Of a stretch of 64,000 nt of DNA, positions 51,647 to 63,900 are shown piece by piece. How positions within the stretch are numbered: position 1 is the stretch's first letter; each line of letters begins with the position of its first letter. A program made the translations under genes and the position numbers. The stretch is from Bordetella genomosp. 7 (lineage in GTDB: Bacteria; Pseudomonadota; Gammaproteobacteria; Burkholderiales; Burkholderiaceae_B). The notes under the pieces are model-generated. The model was not told where the DNA came from. It searched no databases and was given only the letters and a program-made list of their open reading frames with translations. Where the stretch lies: contig NZ_NEVK01000001.1 in NCBI RefSeq assembly GCF_002261265.1, positions 248,001 through 312,000 of the forward strand, read 5' to 3'.

Positions 51647-51744
51647 GTGGACGGGAGACAGGGGGGCCAGCCGATTGTAACGTCCGGGGGCCGGCCGGGC
51701 TGAAGTAAACTGGGGGAATCTGCAACCTGTTTTTATACGGTGCC

Positions 51745-51933
51745 ATGGCAAGTCATTACGAATCCGACATCACTCGCTTTCTGAAGTCGTACAAGGCGCA
51801 GCATCCCGACGTCGAGCAACGCCAGCGCGAAGGCCGCGCCCGCCTGTGGGACAAGAAGCAGGACACCGAGCTGCTCGAGGCCTTCCGCGCCGCGCGCGTG
51901 CCGCAGAAGCCTTACGTGTATCACAGTGAATAA
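51745..51933 (+). CDS. DUF3460 family small protein
   Basis: 62 residues: MASHYESDITRFLKSYKAQHPDVEQRQREGRARLWDKKQDTELLEAFRAARVPQKPYVYHSE. The full sequence is conserved among betaproteobacteria, where it often precedes scpA; the function is unknown. It is highly charged and without membrane segments. It diverges from the MFS gene and starts a plus-strand run to scpA (46-base gap). Confidence 0.88.
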   Translation: MASHYESDITRFLKSYKAQHPDVEQRQREGRARLWDKKQDTELLEAFRAARVPQKPYVYHSE

Positions 51934-51979
51934 GCGCCATCGCCGCGCGCGCCTCGTGTCTGCATCCTGACGACGCGCC

Positions 51980-53747
<1,768 letters not shown>

Positions 53748-53782
53748 GCGCGCGGGGGCGCGCGCCATCGCGCGTAAAAATC

Positions 53783-53798
53783 CTGTCAAGTTTGACAG
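53783..53798. promoter_or_regulatory. CTGTCAA-GT-TTGACAG palindrome upstream of the LuxR-HTH gene
   Basis: A perfect 7-bp inverted repeat about 64 bases before the HTH gene start. It contains a TTGACA hexamer (53792-53797) that could be a -35 box, so the palindrome could be an operator over the promoter. A GGCCC...GGGCC-rich stem follows. Confidence 0.5.
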
Positions 53799-53861
53799 TA
53801 TCTGGGGCCCAGGCGGCCCTGGCAGACTGCCTTGCAATCCGACATTGCAAGCGAGCTCTTC

Positions 53862-54107
53862 ATGCAGGATACCCCCCCGCCGCATGGTCCGGCCGCCATC
53901 GCCCGCCTGACGCCGCGCGAGCAGCAGATTGTGTCGTACCTGGCGGCCGGCAGGCCCAATAAGGTCGTGGCGATTGAACTCGGCATTTCGTTGCGCACCG
54001 CCGAGGCCCACCGTGCGCGCATCTTTCGCAAGCTGGGCGTGCGCAACGCCCTGGAACTGGCCTGCCGGCTATGCCCGCGCCAGGGCACCACTTCCCTGCG
54101 CGGCTGA
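53862..54107 (+). CDS. Stand-alone LuxR/GerE-type helix-turn-helix protein
   Basis: 81 residues from the ATG at 53862 (MQDTPPPHGPAAIA; a TTG ten codons upstream is an alternative). The LuxR C-terminal HTH is complete: LTPREQQIVSYLAAGRPNKVVAIELGISLRTAEAHRARIFRKLGVRNALELA. There is no receiver or ligand domain, so this is an orphan output domain resembling FixJ-type tails. It could bind the palindrome at 53783-53798 (autoregulation is inference). It converges on the PIG-L deacetylase gene. Confidence 0.8.
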   Translation: MQDTPPPHGPAAIARLTPREQQIVSYLAAGRPNKVVAIELGISLRTAEAHRARIFRKLGVRNALELACRLCPRQGTTSLRG

Positions 54108-54112
54108 ATGCG

Positions 54113-56134
54113 TCAGCGCATCGGCGCCGCCCCGGCGCTGCCTGCCTGCCGGGCTGCGGTCGCCGCCAGCACGCCGGCGCCGAACGGGCCGCCGCCGTCC
54201 GGCGGCAAATCTTCCAGCAGCGTCGCAGCGCCCCATACGCCATTGTTGCGCGCCAGCACCTGGTAGGTCTGCATCTGGCCGGCGCTGCGCGCCACGACGT
54301 ACAACGTGCCGTGCAAGAAACGCATGGCGGGTAGCGACGCGGCGTTCGCCTGCAGCCGGGTCGCGCGTTCGCCTTCCACCAACCACAGGGCCCCGCCCGG
54401 GCTTTCGAGTACGGCCACGGCGACGTGCCCATGCGCATCCGCGCCCACCGCGGGCTTGCCCACGTACGGTACCCCCAGATCGACGGCCGGTGTCCAGTGC
54501 TGGGTGCGGGCGGCATCGGCAGCTTGCCCGCCGGCTTGCGCAATGCGCATCAGGTGGCCGATGCCGTGGGCGCGGAAATACAGTTCGATCAGGCCCTGGC
54601 CGTTGCGTATGGCGGCCAGGCCTGCGCTGCTGCGCGGGGCGGGCAGGCGCTGCCACGGGGCCCAGGCGGCGCTCTCGTGCGCTTCGCGCTGCCATGTGGC
54701 GAACAGCTGCCCGTCTTTATCGATGGCAAAGGCCCAGTAACGCCGGGCTTCGTCGCGGGCGATGGCGGCATTGCCGCGCGCGTCCGGCAGCAGGGGCAGG
54801 GGTTGCCAGGGCGTCCAGCCGCTGTCGAGCCCTGTCAGGGCGGTCCAGTGATAAAGGCCATCGTGCCCGATGGCCACGATGGCGGCATCGCCGCGGGGCG
54901 CCACGGCGGGCGATCGTGCCGCGCGCATTCCCGCCATGGCCTGCCACCCGTTCCAGGCGCCGTCCAGGCCCTGCCTATTGATCCACAGGCCGCCCAGGGT
55001 ATCGCGGGCCACGATACCGACGCTGGAGTCCGGGAATGCCAGCGACACCAGCGGGCCCGCGGTGCGGCCGCCCAAGGTGTTCCAGCGGCGCTGCCGGGCA
55101 TCCCACATATTGACGGCGTCGTTGGCTTCGCCCGCCGCGAACACCATCAGGCCGCCCTGCGGGCCGGCATAGAGTTCGGGCGCGACGTCGTGCCGCGACA
55201 CATAATAGGCGCGGCGCACCCATGCCGCGGCCGGGCCGGCCGGCTCTTTGCACCCGACGGGCCCGCTGCAATAGTGGTAATCGTTCCATGCGTAATGGCG
55301 GAAGATCTCGGACTTGCGCGCGATTTCTGCCTCGGCCAGGTTGATGCCCCGTTCCTGGCTGGGGTAGTCGACATAGCCCGTCTCGGCATAGTTGCCGGGG
55401 GCCAGGGCGATGGCGTCGCGCACCAGCCGCGCGCTGGAGATATGGTCCGGATGGCCATGGCCCGCGCAGCGCCAGCACAGCTGGGTGTAGGGCACGCTGA
55501 TGGTGTCATCGAGATGGCGCACCGCCGTGGGCCGGTATGTGTCGATGATGGCGGCGAGCGTGCGCACCAGATCCTCGCGGCCGTATGCCTGCAGGCGCGG
55601 GCCCAGTGTAAGCGCCACCATGCCCGGCACGGATTCTGCCTGGCTCAGCGGCGTCAGGCTGCCCCAGCCCTCGCCCAGCCATGGATCCTGCAACCGCATG
55701 TGCCATAACTGCACGCCGGGGTTGCCCTGCAGGGTGAAGCGCGCGATGTCGTAGCCATCGACCCGCACGGCGTCTTCCTTCCACAGGTCCGGCTGCCCGG
55801 CCATGTATGCGTAGGCGGCGCGCACGCCTCGCTCGCGTCCCAGCATGTAGGGCTCGCCTTCGCCGGCATCGCTGGCCGTCAGATACACCACGCGCACGCA
55901 CCCGCCGGCCTCGATGTTGGCGGCCAGGTCCGGGTTCATGAACAGCAGGTCGTCGTCCAGGTGGGCCACAAAGGCCAGGTCTTTGATCCCCCGGCAGTCA
56001 GCCAGGGACGGCGTGTCGGGGGCGGCGGGCGCAGCGGGGGGCGTGGCCATGGCGGCGCCGGCCCAGGCCAGCCAGCCCAGGCAAGGCAGCAAACAACGGA
56101 AGGCGCGCGCGCAGCGGGCCCGGAAATGGCGCAT
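54113..56134 (-). CDS. PIG-L family deacetylase with long C-terminal repeat domain
   Basis: 673 residues. A signal peptide or anchor (about 1-30, CLLPCLGWLAWAGAAMA) precedes a PIG-L/LmbE domain (about 50-300) with the metal motif AHLDDD (H58-L59-D60-D61-D62), then RHLDDT (around 207-211) and HPDH (to H231). PIG-L enzymes remove N-acetyl groups from sugars or related substrates using zinc. Residues 330-673 form a repeated W-x-L beta pattern like a propeller or lectin tail (LVSLAFPDSSVGIVARD, WNTLGGRTAGPL), probably for binding. The substrate is unknown; an exported polysaccharide is possible. Confidence 0.8.
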   Translation of the reverse strand: MRHFRARCARAFRCLLPCLGWLAWAGAAMATPPAAPAAPDTPSLADCRGIKDLAFVAHLDDDLLFMNPDLAANIEAGGCVRVVYLTASDAGEGEPYMLGRERGVRAAYAYMAGQPDLWKEDAVRVDGYDIARFTLQGNPGVQLWHMRLQDPWLGEGWGSLTPLSQAESVPGMVALTLGPRLQAYGREDLVRTLAAIIDTYRPTAVRHLDDTISVPYTQLCWRCAGHGHPDHISSARLVRDAIALAPGNYAETGYVDYPSQERGINLAEAEIARKSEIFRHYAWNDYHYCSGPVGCKEPAGPAAAWVRRAYYVSRHDVAPELYAGPQGGLMVFAAGEANDAVNMWDARQRRWNTLGGRTAGPLVSLAFPDSSVGIVARDTLGGLWINRQGLDGAWNGWQAMAGMRAARSPAVAPRGDAAIVAIGHDGLYHWTALTGLDSGWTPWQPLPLLPDARGNAAIARDEARRYWAFAIDKDGQLFATWQREAHESAAWAPWQRLPAPRSSAGLAAIRNGQGLIELYFRAHGIGHLMRIAQAGGQAADAARTQHWTPAVDLGVPYVGKPAVGADAHGHVAVAVLESPGGALWLVEGERATRLQANAASLPAMRFLHGTLYVVARSAGQMQTYQVLARNNGVWGAATLLEDLPPDGGGPFGAGVLAATAARQAGSAGAAPMR

Positions 56135-56323
56135 GGATCGTCTGTGGGCGACAACCCGATACTTGGCTTGGCGGGGCTGCTGCCGCGCGAGTATCTTGGT
56201 ATGAGGTGATGGTTTTCTGTGCGCGGCGAGTATAGCGAGCCGCCGCGACGCGCGCCATGGGGATGAACGCGAATGCGCCCGGCTGGCGCCGGGCGCGGCA
56301 GGTTCAGCGGCTGACGGCCGGCG

Positions 56324-57061
56324 TCAGGCGGAACACTTGGGGGCGGGCTGCTTGGACAGTTCGTCGATGGCGTCCAGGTCGGGCTGGCGCGTCAGGCTGT
56401 AGTTCAGATTGGGCGTCTTGCCCAGTACCGACCGCAGTCGCAGCACGTTATTGGCCGCCACCACGAATTCCGCGCGCGGCGCGCCGTCGGCGTCGAATAT
56501 CAATACGCGCGGCGGGCGTTCGGTCGTGGCATCCCAGCAGCCTTGCTCGGCCGTGGGCTTGCTGAGATTGCCGGCGTTGTCCAGGTAGGCCACGCGGCTG
56601 CGCCAGCGGCCGTTGGGGGCCAGGGTCAGCGTGATGCGTTGCGCGGCGCATTGCTCCGAGGGCGACAGGCAGGGCAGGGTGCCCATGTAGGTCTGTGCCT
56701 GGGGCACCAGCGCGTGGGCGGCCGGCGAAGCGCTGCCCGCGGCCTGCGCCGCCGATGCGGCGCTGGATTCGGCGGCTTCCTGGGCTGCGGCGTCTTCGGC
56801 TTCGGTGCGGGGGCGCGTCTGGCCCGGGGGCGGCGCCTTGAGTTCGATCTGCAACTGCGAGGGGGCGCGCACCACGCTGCGGTAGGCCGCGCCTTCGCCC
56901 TGGTACTGTGCGTCGGTCAGCGTGCCGGCCGGCGGCGGGTTGTAGTAGCCCTCGGTGCGCTGCTGCGCGCAGCCCGCGATCAGCGCCGTGCCAGCCAGCG
57001 TGGCCGCGGTCAGGGTCAGGAATCGATGGCGAGGCGCCTGAAGACTTGCGGGTGCGGGCAT
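56324..57061 (-). CDS. Lipoprotein with NlpE/META-like domain (uncharacterised)
   Basis: 245 residues from the ATG at 57061; signal MPAPASLQAPRHRFLTLTAATLAGTALIAGCAQ with a lipobox LIAGC (acylation at C31). Ala/Gln-rich low complexity (about 100-130) is followed by a C-terminal domain (about 145-240: YMGTLPCLSPSEQCAAQRITLTLAPNGRWRSRVAYLDNAGNLSKPTAEQGCWDATTERPPRVLIF) with the cysteine pairs and beta pattern of the NlpE or copper-resistance-type N-terminal domain. The exact function is not known. It diverges from pilD. Confidence 0.65.
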   Translation of the reverse strand: MPAPASLQAPRHRFLTLTAATLAGTALIAGCAQQRTEGYYNPPPAGTLTDAQYQGEGAAYRSVVRAPSQLQIELKAPPPGQTRPRTEAEDAAAQEAAESSAASAAQAAGSASPAAHALVPQAQTYMGTLPCLSPSEQCAAQRITLTLAPNGRWRSRVAYLDNAGNLSKPTAEQGCWDATTERPPRVLIFDADGAPRAEFVVAANNVLRLRSVLGKTPNLNYSLTRQPDLDAIDELSKQPAPKCSA

Positions 57062-57239
57062 GATGGCTGACAAACGTAGTGGATATGTCGGAATTCTACG
57101 CATTTATGGAAACATCCGATACGTTTGCATCACGGCGCGGGTTTGAACTATTTGCCGCATGCCGGAATAATGCGGCGTCACCGGCCCTGTTGCGCGTCAT
57201 GCCGCGCCCGGCCCCTACACAATGCTGGCCTGAATACCT

Positions 57240-58109
57240 ATGCGGCACGCCTTCGCAGTCGATCTCCACTGGGCCATTGCCATGGCTGCGGTGCTGGGCC
57301 TGTTGGCCGGCGCCTGGCTGACCGTGCTCGCCCATCGCCTGCCCCGCATGATGGAGCGCGAGTGGCTGCAGCAATACTACGACTACCGCCAGTCGGCGCT
57401 GCCCGATGCCCTTGCGCCGCTCGCGCCGGCCCCCGGCCCGGCCGCCTATAACTTGTGGACCCCGGGCTGGCACTGCGCCGCGTGCGCCGCTCCCATACGC
57501 GGCTGGCGCCGGCTGCCCGTGGCCGGGTGGCTGTGGCTGCGGGGCCGCTGCGGGGCATGCGGCAGCGCCATAGGCTGGCGTTATCCCGTCACCGAACTGG
57601 CCACCGCCGCGCTCTTCGCGCTGTGCGTCTGGCGGTTCGGGCCCACGCCGCTGGCCTTGTGCGCCATGCTGTTGTGCGCGGCGCTGGTGGCGCTGGCGTG
57701 GATCGATCTGCAGACCAGCCTGCTGCCCGATGCCATCACCCTGCCCCTGGCCTGGCTGGGCCTGCTGGTCAACCTTGGCGGAGCAATCGCGCCGCTGCCG
57801 CTGGCCGTGCTGGGCGCCGTGGTGGGCTACGTGTTCCTGTGGCTGCTGTTTCATATGTTCCGGCTGCTGACCGGGCGTGAAGGCATGGGGTACGGCGATT
57901 TCAAGCTGCTGGCCGCGCTGGGCGCGTGGTTCGGCCTGGCGGCGCTGCCCGCCCTGTTACTGATGGCTTCGCTCGCGGGCGTGGCCGGCGCGGGTATCCT
58001 GCGGTTGACGGGCCGCGCGCGGCGCGGGCAGCCTTTGCCCTTCGGCCCTTATCTTGCGTTGGCCGGCGTGGTGATGCTGCTGACCCCGGGGGGGCCGGCA
58101 TGGTTCTAG
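57240..58109 (+). CDS. pilD: Type IV prepilin leader peptidase / N-methyltransferase
   Basis: 289 residues. PilD cleaves and N-methylates type IV prepilins and pseudopilins. Features: first membrane segment (about 10-30) with AGAWLTVLAHRLP, the cytosolic zinc loop cysteines C79, C82, C104 and C107, and the two catalytic aspartates D156 (WIDLQTSLLPD) and D220 (GMGYGDFKLLAALG). Eight membrane segments are likely. The next genes are coaE and zapD, the standard betaproteobacterial order pilD-coaE-zapD; pilB and pilC do not precede it here. Confidence 0.94.
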   Translation: MRHAFAVDLHWAIAMAAVLGLLAGAWLTVLAHRLPRMMEREWLQQYYDYRQSALPDALAPLAPAPGPAAYNLWTPGWHCAACAAPIRGWRRLPVAGWLWLRGRCGACGSAIGWRYPVTELATAALFALCVWRFGPTPLALCAMLLCAALVALAWIDLQTSLLPDAITLPLAWLGLLVNLGGAIAPLPLAVLGAVVGYVFLWLLFHMFRLLTGREGMGYGDFKLLAALGAWFGLAALPALLLMASLAGVAGAGILRLTGRARRGQPLPFGPYLALAGVVMLLTPGGPAWF

Positions 58110-58155
58110 CTAGCCGACGCGGGCCGGGCGCCCATGGCTTTAACGGATTACATCT

Positions 58156-58800
58156 ATGTACAAAATCGGGCTGACCGGCGGCATTGGTTCCGGCAAGACT
58201 CGCGTGGCCGACATGCTGGCCGAATGGGGCGCGGCGGTGGTCGACACCGACGCCATCGCGCACGCCCTGACGGCGCCCGGCGGGGCCGCGCTGCCCGCCA
58301 TACGCGAGGCGTTCGGCGATGCGGCCATCGGCGCCGACGGCGCCCTGGACAGGGCCTGGATGCGCGACCTGGTATTTCGGGAACCCGACGCGCGCGCACG
58401 GCTCGAAGCCATCATGCATCCGCTCATCGGCGCGGATACCCGGCGCGCGGCCGCCGTGGCCACGGGCGCGTACCTGGTGTTCGTGGTGCCGCTGCTCGTA
58501 GAGTCCGGCCGCTGGCGCGACCGGGTCGATCGCATCTGCGTCGTCGACTGCGATCCGGCTACCCAGGTCGCCCGGGTGCAGTCGCGCAGCGGGCTGACGG
58601 AGCCAGCCATACGGCGTATCATGGCGGCACAGGCCGCGCGGGCAACCCGGCTCGCGGCAGCAGACGACGTCATCGTCAACGACGGCGCCACTACTGTCGA
58701 ACAGCTGCGCGCGCGGGCAAAGGCTCTGCACGACCAATGGCGCCGACTGGCGGCGGCGCCGCGCAATCCGCCGCCCGGTGCGGCCGGCTCTCCTGAATAA
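58156..58800 (+). CDS. coaE: Dephospho-CoA kinase
   Basis: CoaE phosphorylates the 3'-hydroxyl of dephospho-CoA, the last step of CoA synthesis. 214 residues; P-loop TGGIGSGKT (about 6-14), DTDAIAHALTAPGG (substrate site), EAIMHPLI and VPLLVESGRW are all family features. An unusual Pro-rich tail (PRNPPPGAAGSPE) ends the protein. zapD begins 40 bases later. Confidence 0.96.
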   Translation: MYKIGLTGGIGSGKTRVADMLAEWGAAVVDTDAIAHALTAPGGAALPAIREAFGDAAIGADGALDRAWMRDLVFREPDARARLEAIMHPLIGADTRRAAAVATGAYLVFVVPLLVESGRWRDRVDRICVVDCDPATQVARVQSRSGLTEPAIRRIMAAQAARATRLAAADDVIVNDGATTVEQLRARAKALHDQWRRLAAAPRNPPPGAAGSPE

Positions 58801-58840
58801 CCCGGCCTGCGGGCCGATCACAAACAGGCCTGTACATAGC

Positions 58841-59593
58841 GTGATTCTGTACGAATATCCTTTCAACGAACGCGTCCGTGCCTACCTGCGGCTGGAATAC
58901 CTATTTGACCGCCTGAACTACTTTGCGCGCGAAGGCGATCCCAGGCATCACCAGATCGCGGTCGCGACCCTGTTCGATATCCTCGACGCCACGGAACGCA
59001 CCGACATCAAGACCGCCGTGCTGCAAGACCTCGATCGCCAGCGCGTGGCCTTGCAGGCGCTGCGCGACCATCCCAATGTCGCCCAGGACGCCCTCGAATC
59101 GATGCTTGCCGACCTGGAACGCACCGTGGGCAACCTGGCCGCCCAGGGACGCGCCGGGCAGCCGCTGCGCGAGAACGAATGGCTGGTCAGCCTGCGCGGC
59201 CGCCTGGCGGTGCCCGGCGGCGCCACGCAGGTCGACATGCCCTCGTATCATGCCTGGCAGCACCGGCCCGAGGCCGACCGCTGCGCCGACCTGCAGGCCT
59301 GGACGGCGCCGCTGCGCCCCTTGCACAACGCCGTGGCCATGGCGCTGCGCCTGTTGCGCGAATCGGGCCGCCGCTCCGAAATCCAGGCCGAGGGCGGCGC
59401 CTACCAGCAGATGCTGGCCGGCAAGCTGTTTCAATTGCTGCGCGTCTGGATCGACCCCCAGTTGGGCGTGTTTCCCGAGATCAGCGCCAATAAGTACATG
59501 ATCTGGATACGTTTTTCGTGCCAGAACGGCGACGCGAAGCCCCAGCAGGTCACGCGCGACCTGTCCTTCCAGATGTCGCTTTGCAGCGCCTGA
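58841..59593 (+). CDS. zapD: Cell division protein ZapD
   Basis: ZapD bundles FtsZ protofilaments. Read from a GTG at 58841 (VILYEYPFNERVRAYLRLEYLFDRL), 250 residues; an in-frame start 21 codons upstream overlaps coaE and lacks family support. The conserved DUF1342 pattern is complete: the N-terminal YEYPFNERVRAYLRLE, the central helices, and the C-terminal beta domain AYQQMLAGKLFQLLRVWIDPQLGVFPEISANKYMIWIRF. Confidence 0.94.
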   Translation: MILYEYPFNERVRAYLRLEYLFDRLNYFAREGDPRHHQIAVATLFDILDATERTDIKTAVLQDLDRQRVALQALRDHPNVAQDALESMLADLERTVGNLAAQGRAGQPLRENEWLVSLRGRLAVPGGATQVDMPSYHAWQHRPEADRCADLQAWTAPLRPLHNAVAMALRLLRESGRRSEIQAEGGAYQQMLAGKLFQLLRVWIDPQLGVFPEISANKYMIWIRFSCQNGDAKPQQVTRDLSFQMSLCSA

Positions 59594-59729
59594 GCCGGCG
59601 CGGCATGCCGCCGTCGCGGCGCGACGGCCGATTTCCTGTTGCGGCGTATTTCAAGCGCCGCCGCCCGGCGCCGTAAACGGGTGCTCTTGGGGGACAATAG
59701 CGCCTTCAGCCGCTTGTGTCCGACCCTTT

Positions 59730-60983
59730 ATGCCCCAAATGTCCGAACCGACCAGGCCGCGCCGCCGGCGCTTGCTGGTGGCGACTCTGTCATTGCTGGC
59801 CCTAGCCGTTGTCGCATGGCTGGCGCTCAAGCCCGGCGATCAGCCGGCGCAGCGCCAGGGCCGTGGGTTCGGCGGGGGCGGCGCGATGGACATGCCGGTG
59901 CCCGTGCGGGTGGCCGCAGCGGGCACGCAGAACATCGACATCGAGCTGCGCGCGCTGGGCACCGTTACCGCGTACAACACCGTCACTGTACGCAGCCGCG
60001 TCGATGGCGAGCTGATCGACGTGGCCTTCAATGAAGGCCAGCGCGTCAAGGCGGGCGACCTGCTCGCGCAGATCGACCCCCGCCCCTATGAAGTGGCGCT
60101 GGCCCAGGCGCGCGGGCAGCAGCAGCAGAACCAGGCGCAGCTGGCCAATGCGCGGCGCGACCTGCAGCGCTATCAAACCCTTTTCAAGCAGGATTCGATC
60201 GCACGGCAGCAGCTCGATACCCAGGCCGCGCTGGTGCGCCAGTATGAAGGCACCCAGATCAGCGACCAGGCCGCCGTCGACGACGCCAAGCTGCGCCTGG
60301 AGTACACGCGCATCACCGCGCCCATAGACGGCAGGCTGGGGCTGCGCAAGGTTGATGTGGGCAATCTGGTATCGACGGGCGACACCGAAGGCCTGGTGGT
60401 CATTACACAGACCCAGCCTATCTCGGTGCTGTTTTCGCTGCCCGAAACGCAATTGCCCGAAGTGCTTGAACAGGTGCGCGCCGGGCGCACGCTGGCCGTG
60501 CGCGCCTACGACCGCAACGATACCGAACTCGTCGCCACCGGGCAGCTCGAGACCCTCGACAACCAGATCGACGTGGCCACCGGCACGGTCAGGCTCAAGG
60601 CGCGTTTCGATAATGCCGACGAACGCCTGTTTCCCAACCAGTTCGTCAACGTGCGCCTGCTGGTACAGACGCGCGACGACGCCACGGTGATTCCCACGGC
60701 CGCGGTACAACAGGGCAACGCCGGCCCCTTCGTGTTCCTGCTGCGTCCCGACAACACCGTAGAAGTGCGGCAAGTGCAGCTGGGCGCCATCAATGGCGAC
60801 CGAGTGGCCGTCAACGCGGGGCTGGCGCCAGGCGACCGAGTGGTCGTCGAAGGCACCGACCGCCTGCGCACGGGCGCCAAGGTCAGTGTCGTCACGGGCG
60901 ACGCCACCATTGCGGCCACGCCCGGCCAGACACTGGGCGCCGGCGCGCGTGCGGGCGCCGGCCAGCCAGCGAAGGCGCCGTGA
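59730..60983 (+). CDS. mdtA: RND efflux periplasmic adaptor (MdtA type)
   Basis: 417 residues (ATG at 59730; a second ATG at 59739 is an alternative start). The membrane-fusion protein links an RND pump to an outer-membrane channel. N-terminal anchor (about 15-35), lipoyl-hairpin halves ([56 protein letters not shown]), a coiled-coil hairpin ([35 protein letters not shown]), then barrel and membrane-proximal domains ([18 protein letters not shown]). The start of the pump gene overlaps its last codon region by 4 bases. Confidence 0.93.
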   Translation: MPQMSEPTRPRRRRLLVATLSLLALAVVAWLALKPGDQPAQRQGRGFGGGGAMDMPVPVRVAAAGTQNIDIELRALGTVTAYNTVTVRSRVDGELIDVAFNEGQRVKAGDLLAQIDPRPYEVALAQARGQQQQNQAQLANARRDLQRYQTLFKQDSIARQQLDTQAALVRQYEGTQISDQAAVDDAKLRLEYTRITAPIDGRLGLRKVDVGNLVSTGDTEGLVVITQTQPISVLFSLPETQLPEVLEQVRAGRTLAVRAYDRNDTELVATGQLETLDNQIDVATGTVRLKARFDNADERLFPNQFVNVRLLVQTRDDATVIPTAAVQQGNAGPFVFLLRPDNTVEVRQVQLGAINGDRVAVNAGLAPGDRVVVEGTDRLRTGAKVSVVTGDATIAATPGQTLGAGARAGAGQPAKAP

Positions 60984-63900
60984 ACCCGTCACGCCTGTTC
61001 ATCCTGCGGCCGGTCGCCACCACACTGTCAATGGTGGCGATCCTGATCGCCGGCTTCATCGCCTACCGCCTGCTGCCCGTATCGGCGCTGCCCGAGGTGG
61101 ACTATCCCACCATCCAGGTCGTCACGCTGTATCCGGGCGCCAGCCCCGACGTCATGACCTCGCTGGTGACCTCGCCGCTCGAGCGCCAGTTCGGGCAGGT
61201 GCCGGGGCTGAACCAGATGTCTTCCACCAGTTCGGGCGGGGCGTCGGTGATCACGCTGCAGTTCAGCCTGGACGTATCGCTGGACGTGGCCGAACAAGAG
61301 GTGCAGGCCGCCATCAACGCGGCGTCCAACCTGCTGCCCGGCGACCTGCCCGTGCCGCCGGTGTACAACAAGGTCAACCCTGCCGACGCGCCGGTGCTGA
61401 CACTGGCCATTACTTCGCCCACCATGCCCTTGCCTCAGGTGCGCGACCTGGTCGATACGCGCATGGCGCAGAAGCTGTCGCAGGTGCCAGGCGTGGGGCT
61501 GGTCAGCGTGGCCGGCGGGCAGCGCCCCGCCGTGCGCATCCAGGTCAACCCGCGCGCGCTGGCCTCGGCGGGGATGTCGCTGGCCGATCTGCGCAACGCG
61601 GTGGTCGGCGCCAATGTCAACCAGCCCAAGGGCAACCTGGACGGGCCCGAACGTTCGACCACCATCAACGCCAACGACCAGCTCAAGTCGCCCACCGACT
61701 ATAACGACCTGATCATCGCCTACCGCAACAACGCGCCCGTGCGCCTGTCGGACGTGGCGCAGGCCGTGCAGGGCGCCGAAGACGTGCGCCAGGCCGCCTG
61801 GGCGGGCGACCAGCCCGCGATTCTGCTGAATGTGCAGCGCCAGCCGGGGGCCAATGTCATCGACGTGGTCGACCGCATCCGCGCCATGCTGCCGCAGCTT
61901 GAACACGCGCTGCCCGCCACCCTGGATGTCACCGTCGTGTCCGACCGCACGCAGACCATCCGCGCGTCGGTGTCCGACGTGCAGTTCGAGATGCTGCTGG
62001 CCGTGGCCCTGGTGGTAATGGTGACCTTCGTGTTCCTGCGCAGCCTGACGGCCACGGTGATCCCTAGCGTGGTGGTGCCCCTGTCGCTGGTGGGCACGTT
62101 CTGCATCATGTACCTGGCCGGGTTCAGCATCAACAACCTGACCTTGATGGCGCTGACCATCGCGACCGGCTTCGTCGTCGATGACGCGATCGTCATGATC
62201 GAGAACATCGCGCGGCACCTCGAAGAAGGCGAAACGCCCATGCAGGCCGCGCTCAAGGGCGCCCAGCAGATCGGCTTCACGCTCATCTCGCTGACGTTCT
62301 CGCTGATCGCGGTGCTGATCCCGCTGCTGTTCATGACCGAAGTGGTGGGGCGGCTGTTCCGCGAATTCGCCATCACGCTGGCGGTGGCCATTCTGATTTC
62401 GCTGGTGGTGTCGCTGACGCTTACCCCCATGATGTGCGCCCGCCTGCTGCGGCCCGAGTCCGAACAGCGGCACGGCCGCTTCCACCGGGCCACGGGGGCG
62501 TTCATCGACGGCGTCATCAGGCGCTACGACGTCATGCTGCAGTGGGTGCTGGCACGCCAGCGCCTGACCCTGCTGGTGGCGCTGGGCACCTTTGTGCTGA
62601 CCGTGCTGCTGTACATCGCGATTCCCAAGGGTTTCTTCCCGCAGCAAGACAGCGGCATCATCCAGGCCATCACGCAGGCGCCGGCCTCGGTGTCTTTCCC
62701 CGCGATGGCGCAGCGCCAGCAAGCCGCCGCGCGCATCGTGCTGCAAGACCCGGATGTCGAATCCGTGGCCTCGTTCATCGGCGTGGACGGCACCAATGCC
62801 ACGTTGAACACCGGCCGCATGCAGATCGCCCTGAAGCCCCATGCAGAGCGCGACGGCGACCTGGCCGAGATCACCCGCCGCCTGCAGGATGCGCTTGCCG
62901 CGCAGCACGACCTGAAGGTCTACATGCAGCCGGTGCAGGATCTCACCATCGAAGACCGCATCAGCCGCACGCAGTACCAGATGACCCTGTCCAATCCCGA
63001 CATGGCGCTGCTGGCCGAGTGGGCGCCGCGGCTGGTCGAGCGCCTGTCGCAGCTGCCCGAGCTGACCGACGTGGCGCACGACATGCAGAACGACGGCCTG
63101 CAGACCTGGGTGGAAATCGACCGCGATGCCGCGGCGCGGCTGGGCATCACCACGGCCGCCATCGATGAGGCGCTGTACAACGCGTTCGGGCAGCGGCTGA
63201 TTTCCACCATTTTTACGCAGTCGAACCAGTACCGGGTGGTGCTGGAGGTGCTGCCGCAGTTCAGCCAGTCTCCCCAGGCGCTGGAACAGATACACCTGAC
63301 GACCGAGGCCGGCACGCTGGCGCCGTTGTCGGCGGTGGCGCAGATTTCGCAGGGCCGCACCATGCTGGCCATCAGCCGGCTCGACCAGTTCCCCATGACC
63401 ACCGTGTCGTTCAATCTGGCGCCCGGCGCATCATTGTCGGGCGCGGTCGAGGCCATCAAGGCCGCCGAGGCCGAGATCGGCATGCCGGCCGGCATCGAGA
63501 CACGCTTCCAGGGCGCGGCGCTGGCTTTCCAGAACTCGCTGTCCAGCACGCTGTGGCTGATCCTGGCCGCGGTGGTCACCATGTACATTGTGCTGGGCGT
63601 CCTGTACGAAAGCTATATCCACCCCATCACGATTCTTTCCACGCTGCCTTCGGCCGCGGTGGGCGCGCTGCTGGCGCTGATGATCCGGGGCACCGAGCTC
63701 GACATGATCGGCATCATCGGCATCATCCTGCTTATCGGCATTGTGAAAAAGAACGCGATCATGATGATCGACTTTGCGCTTGAGGCCGAGCGCAAGCGCG
63801 GGCTGACGCCGCGCGCGGCCATCCATGAAGCGGCCCTGCTGCGTTTCCGCCCCATCCTGATGACGACGCTGGCGGCGTTGTTCGGTGCGTTGCCGCTGAT

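Noticed and set aside
61028-63295. Long open frame antisense to the RND pump gene
   Set aside because: A shadow of the mdtB-like gene caused by high GC; its His/Arg-rich composition is typical of such frames.
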